This document shows, piece by piece, positions 20,085-31,134 of a stretch of DNA of 64,000 nucleotides. A model generated the notes under the pieces. The model had not been told where the DNA came from, did no database searches, and saw only the letters and a list, made by a program, of their open reading frames with translations. Position 1 is the stretch's first letter, and every line of letters begins with the position of its first letter. The DNA comes from Eupeodes corollae (Eukaryota > Arthropoda > Insecta > Diptera > Syrphidae), in assembly GCF_945859685.1 (NCBI RefSeq), contig NC_079148.1:121006589-121070588 (forward strand), given 5' to 3'. The position numbers and the translations under genes are program-made.

Positions 20085-22020
20085 TAACAGAAGTTATTGG
20101 TTACATTAATAAGCATTAAAAAGCTACATTGTAAACTATGTATTCGAAAATGAGGATGGTGTTGCCCAGATGGCCATATTGTTGATTTATTTTTCCATTG
20201 TTAATGGACTTAATTTGTTATTTCAATAATATCCAATGATTTCTTAAAAAAATAATTTTTTCTATTAATATAAAAATTAAACTTTTTATTGAAAAACCCT
20301 GTAATTAAATGCATCTCCCAATAAGATTACTTTACATGTAAAAGGCAGAGTAACTTTCCATTTCTTATATCCATCTTTTAACTGATTAGTTTATTAATTG
20401 AAAAACTGCGTATGTACTTTAAGTAAAAGAATCAAAATAAAAACTTTTCATAGATTAAAAACATAATCGTCATTTTTTTTTTAATTGATCTCTTCATTTA
20501 TAACAATTTTTGTAAACCTTCTTAAGTTTAAGAAAAGTCTATTAGTAAATCCTCTATACACAATATAATACAGTCTCCCTTTTATATGTACAATTGCCTA
20601 ACTTTCGATACGAAAAACTTTGAAAATCATTTCTCACTTAAACAGCGACAAATTCTGACAGCTAAGCTACCCACACCCACTTCTAGCACTTTCATACAGC
20701 ACAGGAAACGGATTTTTCAATTATATCCCCCCCATTGTCCTTGATGTACTATTACTCTGTTCACCCAGTGTGCAAATTAATATCAATTTGCTAAGTATTC
20801 ACTTCTTTGGCAATGAAGAAGGACGACAAGTAGTTATTTTTTTCTGGTTCCTTTTCAAAAAAACACAAAAATGAAAACACCACCGAATCCGAAGAAAAAA
20901 CCGAAATAAATATTCATCAATCCCAAGAACTGCGAATAAAAAGAAAATTCAACCTCATACTCCTTTCTTCTCCATCTTCACCATCTTCACGCCCGTTTTG
21001 ATCCTTATACAGAAAAAAAAACAATCCGAAGCAGAAAAGTTTTTCCATTTTTGAAACTTTATTGAGCCGCCCCGGGTAGTTCACCCCGAAAAATTATTCC
21101 ATTTGGCATGTTTTGCGCCTCAATACGCGCGCAATTTAATGGAAGAATCCACTTTTCTGCCAAAACAAGACAAAAAAAAAAACAAATAAGAAATTGTAAC
21201 TTTGTTTTATTCAGTTTCAGTTTAAATGTGTATGGAATGAATATGAACGAGAAGAAATGATTTTTGAATTTATGATCCTTACATATAGATACTCTGGCAT
21301 ATTGAAAGAGTATCCTCGTTAAAAAAGGAAGTGAAAGTGAATTAAGGTTGAAGTGAATTTTCTTAAAAAACAAAAACCAAACAAAATAAACTCTTCCAAG
21401 TTTTGATTTATCTACTTTTGTTTTTTTTTTTTGTATTCTTCGAAAACTTTTAACATTGTTTAAAAAAGTTGTTACACGTACTTACAGGTGATAGAAATAA
21501 CGATAGACCCTTGGATTACACAGATATATATATATATCTTAGAAATTATTGTTGAAAAATGATCGTTTGTTTCAAGAAAAAAAGAAATTTACTTTCGATA
21601 TCTTGACACGGTTAATTGTAATTAAGACCATAAACCATTTTCGAATATAATTAACATACATTTAAGCCACCTTTTTAAAAACCAGAACGCATGAAAGTAA
21701 CATAATTTTTGTTTCATCTTAAATTTTAGAAAACCTTACATTGATGTTTTAAACGCTAACAATCAAATATGATTACTTGTGCCTTAATTTTACAAACTGG
21801 ATTCTAAAAATAATGAAATAAAAAAAACACGAAAATCATAAATGATCTTTAAAACCCACAAATTTTTTTAAAAACTAAACCGTTAATTTCGTTTCGTTTT
21901 AATAATAATTTCTAGGGTTTTCTGGACTTTGTTTTTGTATTCTCTGGACTTAAGTGATATTACGCAAAACAACTTTTAGTTTATTTTTGAGATTTAAGTT
22001 GTTCACAAATTGGATTAAAT
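20085..22020. other. Intergenic with a possible terminal exon
   Basis: Unique AT-rich DNA. It holds one candidate minus-strand terminal exon (21058-21156, listed separately) and a short ATATAT run near 21522-21538. The long minus frame at 21059-21373 is mostly poly-pyrimidine intron-like sequence ahead of that candidate exon. Confidence 0.4.
21058..21156 (-). other. Candidate 3'-terminal exon, unknown gene
   Basis: On the minus strand a textbook acceptor (a long T-rich tract, then GTCTTGTTTTGGCAG) is followed by an open stretch of unusually high GC. It reads about 31 codons (WILPLNCARIEAQNMPNGII and so on) to TAA at 21059-21061, with AATAAA overlapping the stop (21058-21063). I do not recognise the peptide, and no upstream exon was identified. 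It may be coincidence. Confidence 0.25.
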
Positions 22021-22114
22021 TATCACAAAATTCGTCAAGTAGTTCCTATGCTGATCTCATAGTTTAACTCATCGAATAATGGAAGAAATCTTTACATCGT
22101 TTTTGAGAAAGTAA

Positions 22115-22631
22115 AATGATTGCACTTGATATTTCTAAGGCAATTGATAGGATTTGGCATCAAGCTCTCTTATCAAAAATACGTGCTTTTGGCGTTGATG
22201 AATCTCGTTTTAGTGGGTTCAGAACTACCTTTCGAACCGTTCAATTCAATTTATATTGGATGGGTTTAATTCTCATAACCACAAAATAAACGATGGCATA
22301 CCCCAGGGGTCTGTTTTGTGTCCGATATTCTTCCTTATTTTTCTAAATGATCTTTTGTCTAAGACTTGCAGTCCACTAAATTCTTTCGCTGATGACAGTA
22401 CCGTCAGCTTTTCACATTCGTGTTAGATTCTCATCCTTGTTGTTTGGATGTGTACACGAGTGTTACTTGCATCGAGGAGACTAAACATTTATCAGTCCTA
22501 AGTTTGTAAATTACAAACCCCTTGTTGTGGATTGGCCACATTTTTGATCACGCCAAAAATGCTGCTAAATGTTTAGGTTTTCTCCAACGCTGCAAGAAGT
22601 TTTTTACCCCTTCTGATCTGGTTATAATTTT
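22115..22631 (+). pseudogene. LINE reverse transcriptase, 5' piece (split by Rep1)
   Basis: Degenerate non-LTR reverse transcriptase. The frames give IALDISKAIDRIWHQALLSK, then DGIPQGSVLCPIFFLIFLND and SPLNSFADDSTVSFSHS, i.e. the RT palm with the F-A-D-D catalytic motif. Then comes CLGFLQRCKKFFTPSDL, typical of the region after the palm in insect LINEs of the jockey/CR1 kind. Reading stops at the Rep1 boundary near 22632 and resumes at 24036. Stops and frameshifts show it is dead. Confidence 0.85.
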
Positions 22632-24035
22632 TAACTTCCCATAGGAAGTTATTGTAATGGGTCCGATTTTTCAAATTGAAAATGTTGACATTTCTCGACG
22701 TTTTAAGGTCCCTAGAGTCAAAATAAAAGAATTTTAGAAAGATGTCTGTGCGTGCGTGCCTACGTACGTTCGTACGTCCGTACGTTCGCGACGTTTTTTC
22801 GTCCTCCATAGCTCAAGAACCAGAAGAAATATCAACTTCAAATGAATGTTGTTATACAGATAATAAGGCAGAAAGATGCAGAAAGGGCTCTCAAGAAAAT
22901 TGCGTGGGTGGTTTTTTTACCATAGCAGTTTGAAAAAAAGATGAAAATTTTAGATAACCCTAAATATCTTACGAACCAAAAACGCTAGAGACTTGCATTA
23001 AATTTTAAATGATATATTGTAACGTGATACCAAACAGGTATATTTTTTGAAAAAAAATCAACATAACGGTTTTTTTTATAAATCAATAAAACTGAAAAAA
23101 AATTTGTCACCCCCCAAAATTTTACGACTGAAATATGATTTCATCTCTAAAACAATTTTGTGCAACGGAGAATAATGTTTTCGACATTTGATAAAATTTT
23201 GAGGAAATCTAATTGGCAGTTTTTTTTATAAAAAATAAAAATCTAAAAAAAACATTACTCAAAGTTGGTAAAAATTGAATATCGATTCAAATATCTTTTC
23301 AAAAACTTGAAATTTAGGCTTGAAGCTTATTTTATCTTATAAAAAATATTGTTTTCAACATTTTGAAAAATGTTGAGAAAAATCGAATTGACAGTTTTGT
23401 TTACAAAAAATAAAAACCTAAAAAAAAATGTATAAAAGTTGGTAAAAATATATTTTCGACTTAAATATCTTTTGAAAACTTTGAGATAATAGCTCCTTAC
23501 TAATTTTTTCGTATAAGACATATTGTTTTCAACATTAGGACAAATTTTGAGAAAAATCGAATTGACTGTTATTTAACAAAAAATAAAAACCTAAAAAAAA
23601 AATGTATAAAAGTTGGTAAAAATTGATTTTCGACTCAAATATCTCTTCAAAAATTTTAAATATTGGCTTCAAACTAATTTAATCTTATAAGAAATATTGT
23701 TTTCAACATTTGGTAAAATTTTTAAAAAAATCGAATGAACAGTTTTTGTACAAAAAATAAAACTCTAAAAAAAAACAATATTAAAACTTGATAAAAATTT
23801 ACTTTCGACTCAAATAGCTTTTCAAAAATTACACTTCAAACTTTTTTTATTTCACAGAAAATATTGTTTTCGATATCAAACAGTCCGTTTTTTCATAAAA
23901 AATAAAATCTACAAAAAATAGTACGCAAATTTGGTAAAAATTGATACGAGTACATATAGACAAACTTTTAAGCAAGACAAATTGACAAACGTGATGGGAA
24001 GTTATCAGTGTGGGTCGCATCCCAGCCTCTTTTTT
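22632..24035 (-). repeat. Rep1 copy h (minus), inserted in a LINE
   Basis: Complete element in reverse: palindrome AACTTCCCATAGGAAGTT at 22633, microsatellite near 22750-22795, conserved block near 22800-22890, internal units, head reading GGGTCGCATCCCAGCCTC ending at 24029. Both sides are pieces of the same reverse transcriptase, which fixes the true ends of Rep1 to within a few A/T bases. Flanks at the joints are T-rich (ATAATTTTTAA and TTTTTTAATTC), so an exact target duplication cannot be read. Confidence 0.9.
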
Positions 24036-24425
24036 AATTCTATATTCGCATGAAACTCGAGTAAAATCAACATATCTGTGAAAGCGCTGCTATAACCCTC
24101 TTGAATCTCTTGGACAGAGTTCTGAAAATGATAGATGACCGTTGTCTAACTGAAACTTTTGCATCGTAAGGCTCTCATTATTTTATCACTGCTTCCATAA
24201 AATACTATAATAAAATATCCAGTTGCATTACTCCCCTTAAACAATTCAACTGCAATACCGGTTCTTCTAGGAATACATATTAGTTTACCCTTAAGCTCAA
24301 CTTCCGACGTATTGTAAGGTACAGAGATTCTTTCTTTAGTCGCACTACAAGAATTTGGAATGTTTTACCAGAGTTAATATTTTCCACTCCACTCCGCTTT
24401 TCCAACAAGATGTTTCAATTTGATA
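24036..24425 (+). pseudogene. LINE reverse transcriptase, 3' piece
   Basis: Continues the RT open frame after Rep1: FYIRMKLEY, then SLFYRYYNK-like and ITPLKQFNCNTGSSRNTY, then VRYRDSFFSRTTRIWNVLP and FSNKMFQF. This order (YIR-MEY, then FF-R-IWN-LP) is the usual C-terminal part of insect non-LTR polyproteins. Frames change several times. Confidence 0.8.
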
Positions 24426-25660
24426 TTTTTATTTTTCGAGAAAAATCAAAATTTTGATTTTGCATATCAGCCAAATAGCCACTACGGTTTCAGCACTTTA
24501 TTTTTTTCACGAAATTTGATTACTTCACGAATTATATTTTTGAGTAATTGAATCGATTGTTCAACATTGCCAAAGACATTATTTTTCACTGAATTTTAGA
24601 AAAAAGTCTAAAGTTATTGAAACACAAGATTTTCAGTGGACATTTGAGCTCACCGCTTCGAGGAATAACATGGACCGTAAACTAGAAAAACCAGAACTAG
24701 CGAATTCCAACTGTTTTAAAAATTTTAATGCGTTTTCAAAAAAATATCAATTAAACACATTTACCAGTTAAATGTCAAAAAATGACATTCTCAAGAGTAC
24801 AAGCTGCCCACAAAACGGTCTCAAACATTTTTTAAAAACTAAAATATACGTTGGTTTGCAATTATGGTCTACAATTTAAGTAGACAAAATTTGAAATAGA
24901 ATTATTTTATTTTGAGCTTAAAATAAAAAAAATTTCATTTGCTTTTTGAAAATATTAAAAAAAATTGCATGAGAAATTCAATATTTTGAAATAAGAAACC
25001 AATGTTTTGTTATAAATTGAATTTAACTTTGGTTACACTCATTTTGCACACCCAACCTCAAACGTGCTTGACAACTTATTGATATATAATATGTGTAGCT
25101 ACTAAACTAACTTAATCTTAATTTTAAAACTGGGCCAAATAGCATATAACATTTTAAATATAAAATTTTTACAAATTTTATGACTGCTAACAACCTACAT
25201 TAAATTACGCAGCCATCACTTTAGTCACGGTTTAACCGTTAATTACGTCAAACATTCAGAAAAAAAATCAGAACCCCATTCATAAAAAAATCTCCATTAT
25301 CGCTTATCAAAAGATCAATTACTCTTGTCTTATGTTTCAGTTACAGCAACCATTTAAGCCCTCTGATTGTTATAATATACCTGTTACTTACCACTACGGG
25401 GCCACCGTCGCACCGTACAAGTGCTAACATAAAACCACATTGATTAGCCCAGCAGCAGCAGCAGCAGCATGACATTGCACATTATGGTGAAGGTATGTAA
25501 AGAAAAGGTGAAATGCCAGGTGTGGTTTTGGCAACCTTTATAATGTTTGTACTCGCATGTGACTTTCAACTTGAACGCAAAAGAGAATTTAGCAAATGAA
25601 CAACAACAAAACAAAAAGGTAAATTAGCTAAAGTGAGGTCAAACATATTGGGAAGTCAAT
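24426..25660. other. Intergenic upstream of the second cuticle gene
   Basis: No coding region seen. A CAG run lies at 25451-25471 (AGCAGCAGCAGCAGCAGCAT). The last 150 bases are presumably the regulatory region of the gene at 25772. Confidence 0.45.
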
Positions 25661-25662
25661 CG

Positions 25663-25670
25663 TATAAATA
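25663..25670 (+). promoter_or_regulatory. TATA box of the second cuticle gene
   Basis: TATAAATA, 34 bases from the A of the TCAGT initiator at 25695-25699 and about 105 bases upstream of the ATG. Confidence 0.75.
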
Positions 25671-25694
25671 ACTGACCGAAATTGGGTTTATGTA

Positions 25695-25699
25695 TCAGT
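25695..25699 (+). promoter_or_regulatory. Initiator (TCAGT) of the second cuticle gene
   Basis: TCAGT in GTATCAGTTCC, giving a predicted 5' UTR of about 75 bases. Confidence 0.6.
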
Positions 25700-25771
25700 T
25701 CCACAGTGTCCATTGCTTCAATTCATTCGAACTTTTTTATCAATCCTCTCAAAACTTTTCCATAATATAAA

Positions 25772-26413
25772 ATGGCATTCAAATTTGTTATCCTTTGCAC
25801 TGTTTTGGCTGTTGCCAGTGCTGGTTATAGCCCAGTTGTGTACTCAGCTCCAGTTCCTCACTATGCTGTAGCAAATCCATCCCAGGACGCTGTTGGCTCA
25901 ACCCAGCACAATGTTGTCCGCTCCTATGCCGGCACTGTATCCCAATACTCCAAGGCTGTTGATACCCCATACTCGAGCGTTCGCAAATCTGATACCCGCA
26001 TCAACAACAACGTCTACACCCCAACTTACGCCAAGACCTTAGCTTACGCCGCACCAGCTCAAGTTGTGAAATACGCTGCTCCTCAAGCTGTTTACGCTCA
26101 CCAAGCTGCTCCTCAAGCTGTTTACGCTCATCAAGCTGCTCCTCAAGCTGTTTACGCTCACCAATCTGCTCCTGCTACCGTATACACTCATTCTGCTCCA
26201 GCTGTCTACACTCATCAAGCAGCTGCTCCTGCTACAGTCTATTCTCATGCTGCTCCAGCTGGCGTTATTGCTCATCACCAAGCTCCCAGTGCGTATGTCA
26301 GCCATGTTGACCCAACCATTGCGTCTTACTCAAGCAAGACCATCAGCTACTCACCAGCTGCTGCCGTTGCCCATGTCACTTTCGATGGATTCGGTGCTCA
26401 CTATGGATATTAA
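25772..26413 (+). CDS. Retinin-like (CPLCA-type) cuticular protein, 213 aa
   Basis: Paralogue of the minus-strand gene at 14020-14550, with the same signal peptide (residues 1-17), the same retinin-like domain (about 46-82, one or two changes in the first 95 residues), an Ala/Pro/Tyr/His repeat region and the end HVTFDGFGAHYGY. It differs in a longer repeat region: three copies of the decapeptide AAPQAVYAHQ from 30-base units at 26075-26104, 26105-26134 and 26135-26164, then TVYTHSAPAVYTHQ-like repeats and a segment AYVSHVDPTIASYSSKTISY not found in the shorter protein. The ATG at 25772 is the first after the initiator. Intronless. Expected to be secreted by epidermis into the cuticle. Confidence 0.94.
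   Translation: MAFKFVILCTVLAVASAGYSPVVYSAPVPHYAVANPSQDAVGSTQHNVVRSYAGTVSQYSKAVDTPYSSVRKSDTRINNNVYTPTYAKTLAYAAPAQVVKYAAPQAVYAHQAAPQAVYAHQAAPQAVYAHQSAPATVYTHSAPAVYTHQAAAPATVYSHAAPAGVIAHHQAPSAYVSHVDPTIASYSSKTISYSPAAAVAHVTFDGFGAHYGY
26075..26164 (+). repeat. Three 30-bp in-frame repeats in the second cuticle gene
   Basis: Each unit encodes AAPQAVYAHQ (the last Gln is followed by Ser instead of Ala). The units differ at only one or two bases (CACCAA or CATCAA at the end), pointing to recent slippage or unequal exchange. Confidence 0.95.
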
Positions 26414-26495
26414 ATGAATAACTCAACCTTTTCTTATGACTGAATGTTAAGTTTTAAAATTTTGTTTGTTTGTTTATTCTTTTTTTTATTCAATG

Positions 26496-26501
26496 AATAA
26501 A
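26496..26501 (+). terminator. Poly(A) signal of the second cuticle gene
   Basis: AATAAA 83 bases beyond the stop codon, within TTCAATGAATAAAGTAAC. Confidence 0.75.
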
Positions 26502-26999
26502 GTAACATAAAATGTTAATATTAAAAAATTTCTTTCTTTTTTTAAGAAAATTGAAATGAAAAAGAAATAATGTTCACAGTGAATTTTTTCACTCAACATT
26601 GCACAGGGTTTGCATTACATTCTGGAGCTTTTAAAATCATATAAAACATTGAATTCCACAAAAATATTGACAATAGTGAAATAATGACAAGATCTTAGCT
26701 GTTCTAACCAATTTTAAGTGGTAAGACTACCAAGCCTTAACAAATAATTTGAACACTTTTCAATAAGCGCTTAAAAATAATATTAAGCCTTTTAATTCAA
26801 AACATAGATTCTAAAAAATCTTAAATACTTGATTTTTGATCACATTTAATACTCTTGAATGAATGTAGAACATATTTACTTTTTTATTTACCAGGATTTG
26901 ATTTATTTTTATTTAAGTTTCATGGAAAAAACTATTTTCTGTTTTTGACATAAATTAAAATATGAATACATTCCTAAGCTCTCGAATATATTGTTTTTG
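26502..26999. other. Intergenic, no feature recognised
   Basis: AT-rich DNA after the second cuticle gene; nothing identifiable before the Rep1 fragment at 27000. Confidence 0.5.
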
Positions 27000-27694
27000 A
27001 ATTAACTTCCAGAATATTAATTTCGTCCATATGCGAAACGTCAAATTAAAAATTTTGAAATTTCTCGATGTTTTATGTTTCCTAGAATCTAAATAAAACC
27101 AGTACACCTGTACGATCAGGAAGTTTTTATCTCTTTGAGAAAAATCACATTGACAGTTTTTTTTTTACAAAATTAAAACCTAACAAAAAACAATACTAAA
27201 ACTTGGTAAAAATTTACTTTCGACTCAAAAAGCATTTCAAAAAATTAAAAATATTGTCTTCTAACTTTGTTGTATTTCACAGAAAATATTATTTTCCATA
27301 TTCCGTAGTTTTTTTTTATAAAAATCCAACAGTCCGTTTTTGCAGAAAAAAATAAAATCTACAAAAAATAGTACGCAAATTTGGGGAAAATTAATGTTTG
27401 TTTTTAATATCCCTCAAATTAATTTCATTCATCCAATTTGTAAACATTTAAGAAATGCTACTAAAATTTTAAAAAATTTGTTTTCGACTAAAAATCTAGT
27501 TAACAAAACTAGATTTTCAATCTAAACAATATCTTGATATATAAAATATTGTTGGTAATTTAAAAATTTTTAAGAATAATTTAACTAAGAACTTTTTTAA
27601 CCGAACGCGAAAACGTATAAACTTTTAAGCAAAACAAATAAACAGACCGGATGGGAAGTTAACAGTGTGGGTCGTATCCTAACCTCTTTTTTAA
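27000..27694 (-). repeat. Rep1 copy i (minus, internally deleted)
   Basis: Reverse copy with an imperfect tail (GAATTAACTTCCAGAATATT), the CTCGATGTTTTATGTTTCCTA version of the terminal block, and then directly internal-unit sequence. The conserved block and microsatellite are missing. It ends in the head (GACCGGATGGGAAGTTAACA, GTGTGGGTCGTATCCTAACC). Confidence 0.8.
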
Positions 27695-27784
27695 TTCTTT
27701 TTCGTGACTAAAAAATTAAGCGATTTCTATTTTTTTCTACACAAATTCCTCTACGGTATCAATTAATTTTACTCACTTACTTAC

Positions 27785-28560
27785 TTTAGTTGGATCTATA
27801 GTCCTGAGTGAATTAGGGCTTAACCCGACAAACTCACACTTCAAGTTGGGTTTCCCCTTATGCACGCTACCTGATCCATGTTCTTCCTCTACTAAGCTGT
27901 CCTCTAGGTGTGGATTCGAAGACTTGAAAGGGCGGATCATTGGGTTCCATGCGCTCTACATGTTGCAGCTATCTCAGTCGTCAGACTTTTATCCTTCTGG
28001 TTAAGTCTATGTCGCTGTACAGTGTACAGCCCGTAGTGCTCAGCGTTCCATCTTTTCCTCCAATCACATTTAACGCATTGATCACGCGAAGATTCCCTTA
28101 AAACTACTCTAGGTCATTTTATCAGCATAGTGCTTCTAGTGTTGACGAGGGAGCTCTGAACTATGTGAAAAAAACGTATTACAGCGTATCACTTTGTCTG
28201 TTAAGTTGTGTCCAACCTTTATTGAGCAGCGTGAATTCTCCATGGTCATCCTTCACAAACGGACGAGTTTGGCAGTAATTCCAAAACTAGAAATGGCTTT
28301 ATACAGCTCTTCCCTGTAAATGTTGTTTTATGAAGCCTTGAAATCAATTGTAGGTTTCAATTTGATCTGAAGTAATGTAAATATTTGATCGACTGTGGGA
28401 TTTCCTGGAATAAACTACATTGATAAAGACCTTTCAGGTTGTTAACGATGGGCTTTAGGCGTTCACATATTAAGGGCAGAGAAGATTTATTAAGCGATGT
28501 TAGTTAGACTGATGCTCCTTTAGTTTGTGCAGTTTAGAGGATTTTTTCTGTATCAATAAT
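27785..28560 (-). pseudogene. LINE reverse transcriptase fragment (minus)
   Basis: In several minus-strand frames: LYQCSLFQEIPQSI near the fingers, HLISRLHKT-type remnants, VLELLPNSSVCEG, then LEN-AIRRT-like sequence and HVERMEPNDPPFKVFEST near the 3' end. This is the order of an insect non-LTR polyprotein of a type with a DFKAAYD palm, but heavily mutated. It has no intact frame. Confidence 0.6.
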
Positions 28561-28690
28561 ATTTGATAATCAATTTTTTTTTTTAAATTCGATACCTCAA
28601 AAATGGTTCGTTATTTATTTACTAAATTTAAATATAAAACGTATATTAATAAGCTCTGTATAAATGCATACTACAAAAAATCTTAAAATA
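28560..28690 (-). repeat. M3 fragment (minus)
   Basis: Reverse complement of the M3 block with AGAGCTTATTAATATACG and AATAACGAACCATTTTTGAG, matching the region near 37270-37340. Confidence 0.5.
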
Positions 28691-31134
28691 AAGCCGGCAA
28701 ATGTATGTATTATAATAAATGAAATAAAAAATAAATAAACTGCAACGTCTTCAAAATAAAATTTTGATAAATTAAGGGTTTTTCAAATGACATTTAAATT
28801 TAAAAACAAAATTTTTTCAAGGTTCATATTTTTAAGCAGACTATTTCGATACATGAGCATTTCGTGCGACCCTTCCGTGCATTTCATTTCTCAAACAAAT
28901 TAGTCCATAATTATAGTTGCCAAAAGTCTATTTTTCCTTCCTCATATTTTCTTCAGTTTGCTACCCTTATAAAAACAAGAAATTATCTATCTTAAAAATT
29001 CTATAAATTTTCAATTGACGAGATAATATCATTTCGAATTACATGTACTCGTATATATTTATTTTTTCGCATTACTTGACCTAAACCTAGGGTGTTTCCG
29101 CTTCTCATAAGCTCTTACAATTCATACAATTGCTATATTTTCTCTTCTGTTTTTTCGTGTATTGTGAAAAAAATAATATTGAGGGTGAAATAAATAAATG
29201 AAGTAATTTTCGTTTCAATTGCGTTTGAGACGTCATAAAATCAATTGAAAGATGAAACATTTATTTGATTTTGTTTTGTAAGAAAAAATAAAAGAGATAA
29301 ATAAATAATGGAACGATGATAGACATGGACAGGACAGACACATTTACACCCATCATGATCGAATTTTTGTTTTCTTTTTGTTTTGATTGGATTTAGCGAA
29401 AAAGTGATTTGCCAGAGAAGTAAATTGCTTTATACACTAAGCTTGGGCAACAATCTTTTGGGGAAATTGCTACATATAAGTATGTAGTGTACATTTATCG
29501 TAACTCAATTAGGCTGTTAAGGATAATAGGATTTCATTTTGATGTCAATACTTTGAAGAGAATGATATTCTTGTTGACTGAAAGTTGGTTTAGGTATTTC
29601 GAGTATTGCTCTGAAAATATATTATACTTTGAAAACTGCTTAAAAATATAAAAGTAATAATAAGTACGCCAATAATGAGGTAATGTGTTATTATTCAAAC
29701 TTTTTAAATAAATTTTATGGAAATATTATCCTACTTCTGGATTGACTCAGTATATTTTATTAATGTTTAAAGATTACATTAAAAGATTAAAGGATTTTAG
29801 TTTCATTGAATTTTTGGCCACAAAAAATGCATTTTTATTAATAAGTCGTGCTGACAACTATGTTTAGCAACATTACATAAAGAGTCAAATTTGTACACTT
29901 CTATATTCATACAATTTATTCCTTTTTGTGTAAACTGACAATTGAAATAAAGTTTGTACATCAGCTCTTTTGTTTTGATGCAGCAAACATTTTCAAAAGA
30001 CTCCCTTGATTACATAAAACCACATTTTCAATTTAACTGTCAGATAATCTTCAAAATCAATCAATACCTCATTAACTTTCATCCGCAACAAATCGAGAAG
30101 GTATGATTGGATTAGATAAATTAGTAAGTATTATAGGTAGGCTTTATGTCGAAAAAATCACATACAAAATTGCTACCAATTAAAAGCCTAAATCTGACAT
30201 TTGTGGTCGTAAATTATAACAATAAAACTGCGTATCTCTTAGTACTAAGTTGCGTGCTTCTTTTATTATTTGAAGTAATAAAATACGTGCCACACCTTTC
30301 AAAAATATTCCCTGAAGCTAAAGATAACCTCTCAATAAACAATGATTCATAGTCTGTAAGCTATCTGGAAGAAAATATCTATTTTTGTATTTTCAAAGTT
30401 AAGACACAATTAATTTAAACAAGCAATTTGGTCCAAATCAATTTCTTTACTGTTATATTCAGCCTTAGGCTGACATTTTTTCAATTTGCAAAATAAATGT
30501 ATGTAAGTACCTACCTGGCAGGTAAACGTATATGCTCTGGTCATAGAGCAATTGTTGGTGTCTAAACATGCGCAAGTTATACTCTTATTTTTTTGCATAC
30601 AAAAATACATAAGGTATAAGTATGCAGAGGAAAAAATTAATCAACCACGTAATAAATATACTTTAAACAAAAATATATCTTAGCCTCAGGGTTTGAAGGC
30701 GGAGAAATAACTGCCAATGTCAATGGTGAAGTAAATTTTTGTTTGATACTTATAACAATGAAAACGAAATTATTTAGTTATTGCGGTTAACAGAGAGAAT
30801 GTTGATTGATTGGTATATGTAATATAAATCAGTAAAAATTGTATAGAAGAATACCGCTACTCAATAGCCATTGAATTTGAAGTGGTTATAAAATTGGCAA
30901 TATTGGTACATAGATTCTGTCAGTTATGAACTAAACAAATAAAGATTAATCTAAGTAAATGGAAGGAGGTTTAATTTAATGTCTTTCATTGGCATTGAGA
31001 TCCTTATTGAATGATAGTTATATACAAATATGTAATGAGTAGTGAATTTATTAAACACGTTTAAATGAAAGTTTTGGTATTAGCAAAACTCTTTTTAATG
31101 ATGACAAATTTAAAGTTTACTTTATAACTTATTT
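28691..31134. other. Intergenic, no gene supported
   Basis: AT-rich unique DNA with short frames of 66-68 codons (30146-30352 plus, 30410-30610 minus), which I cannot relate to any family. No promoter, RNA gene or transposon end recognised. Confidence 0.45.
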
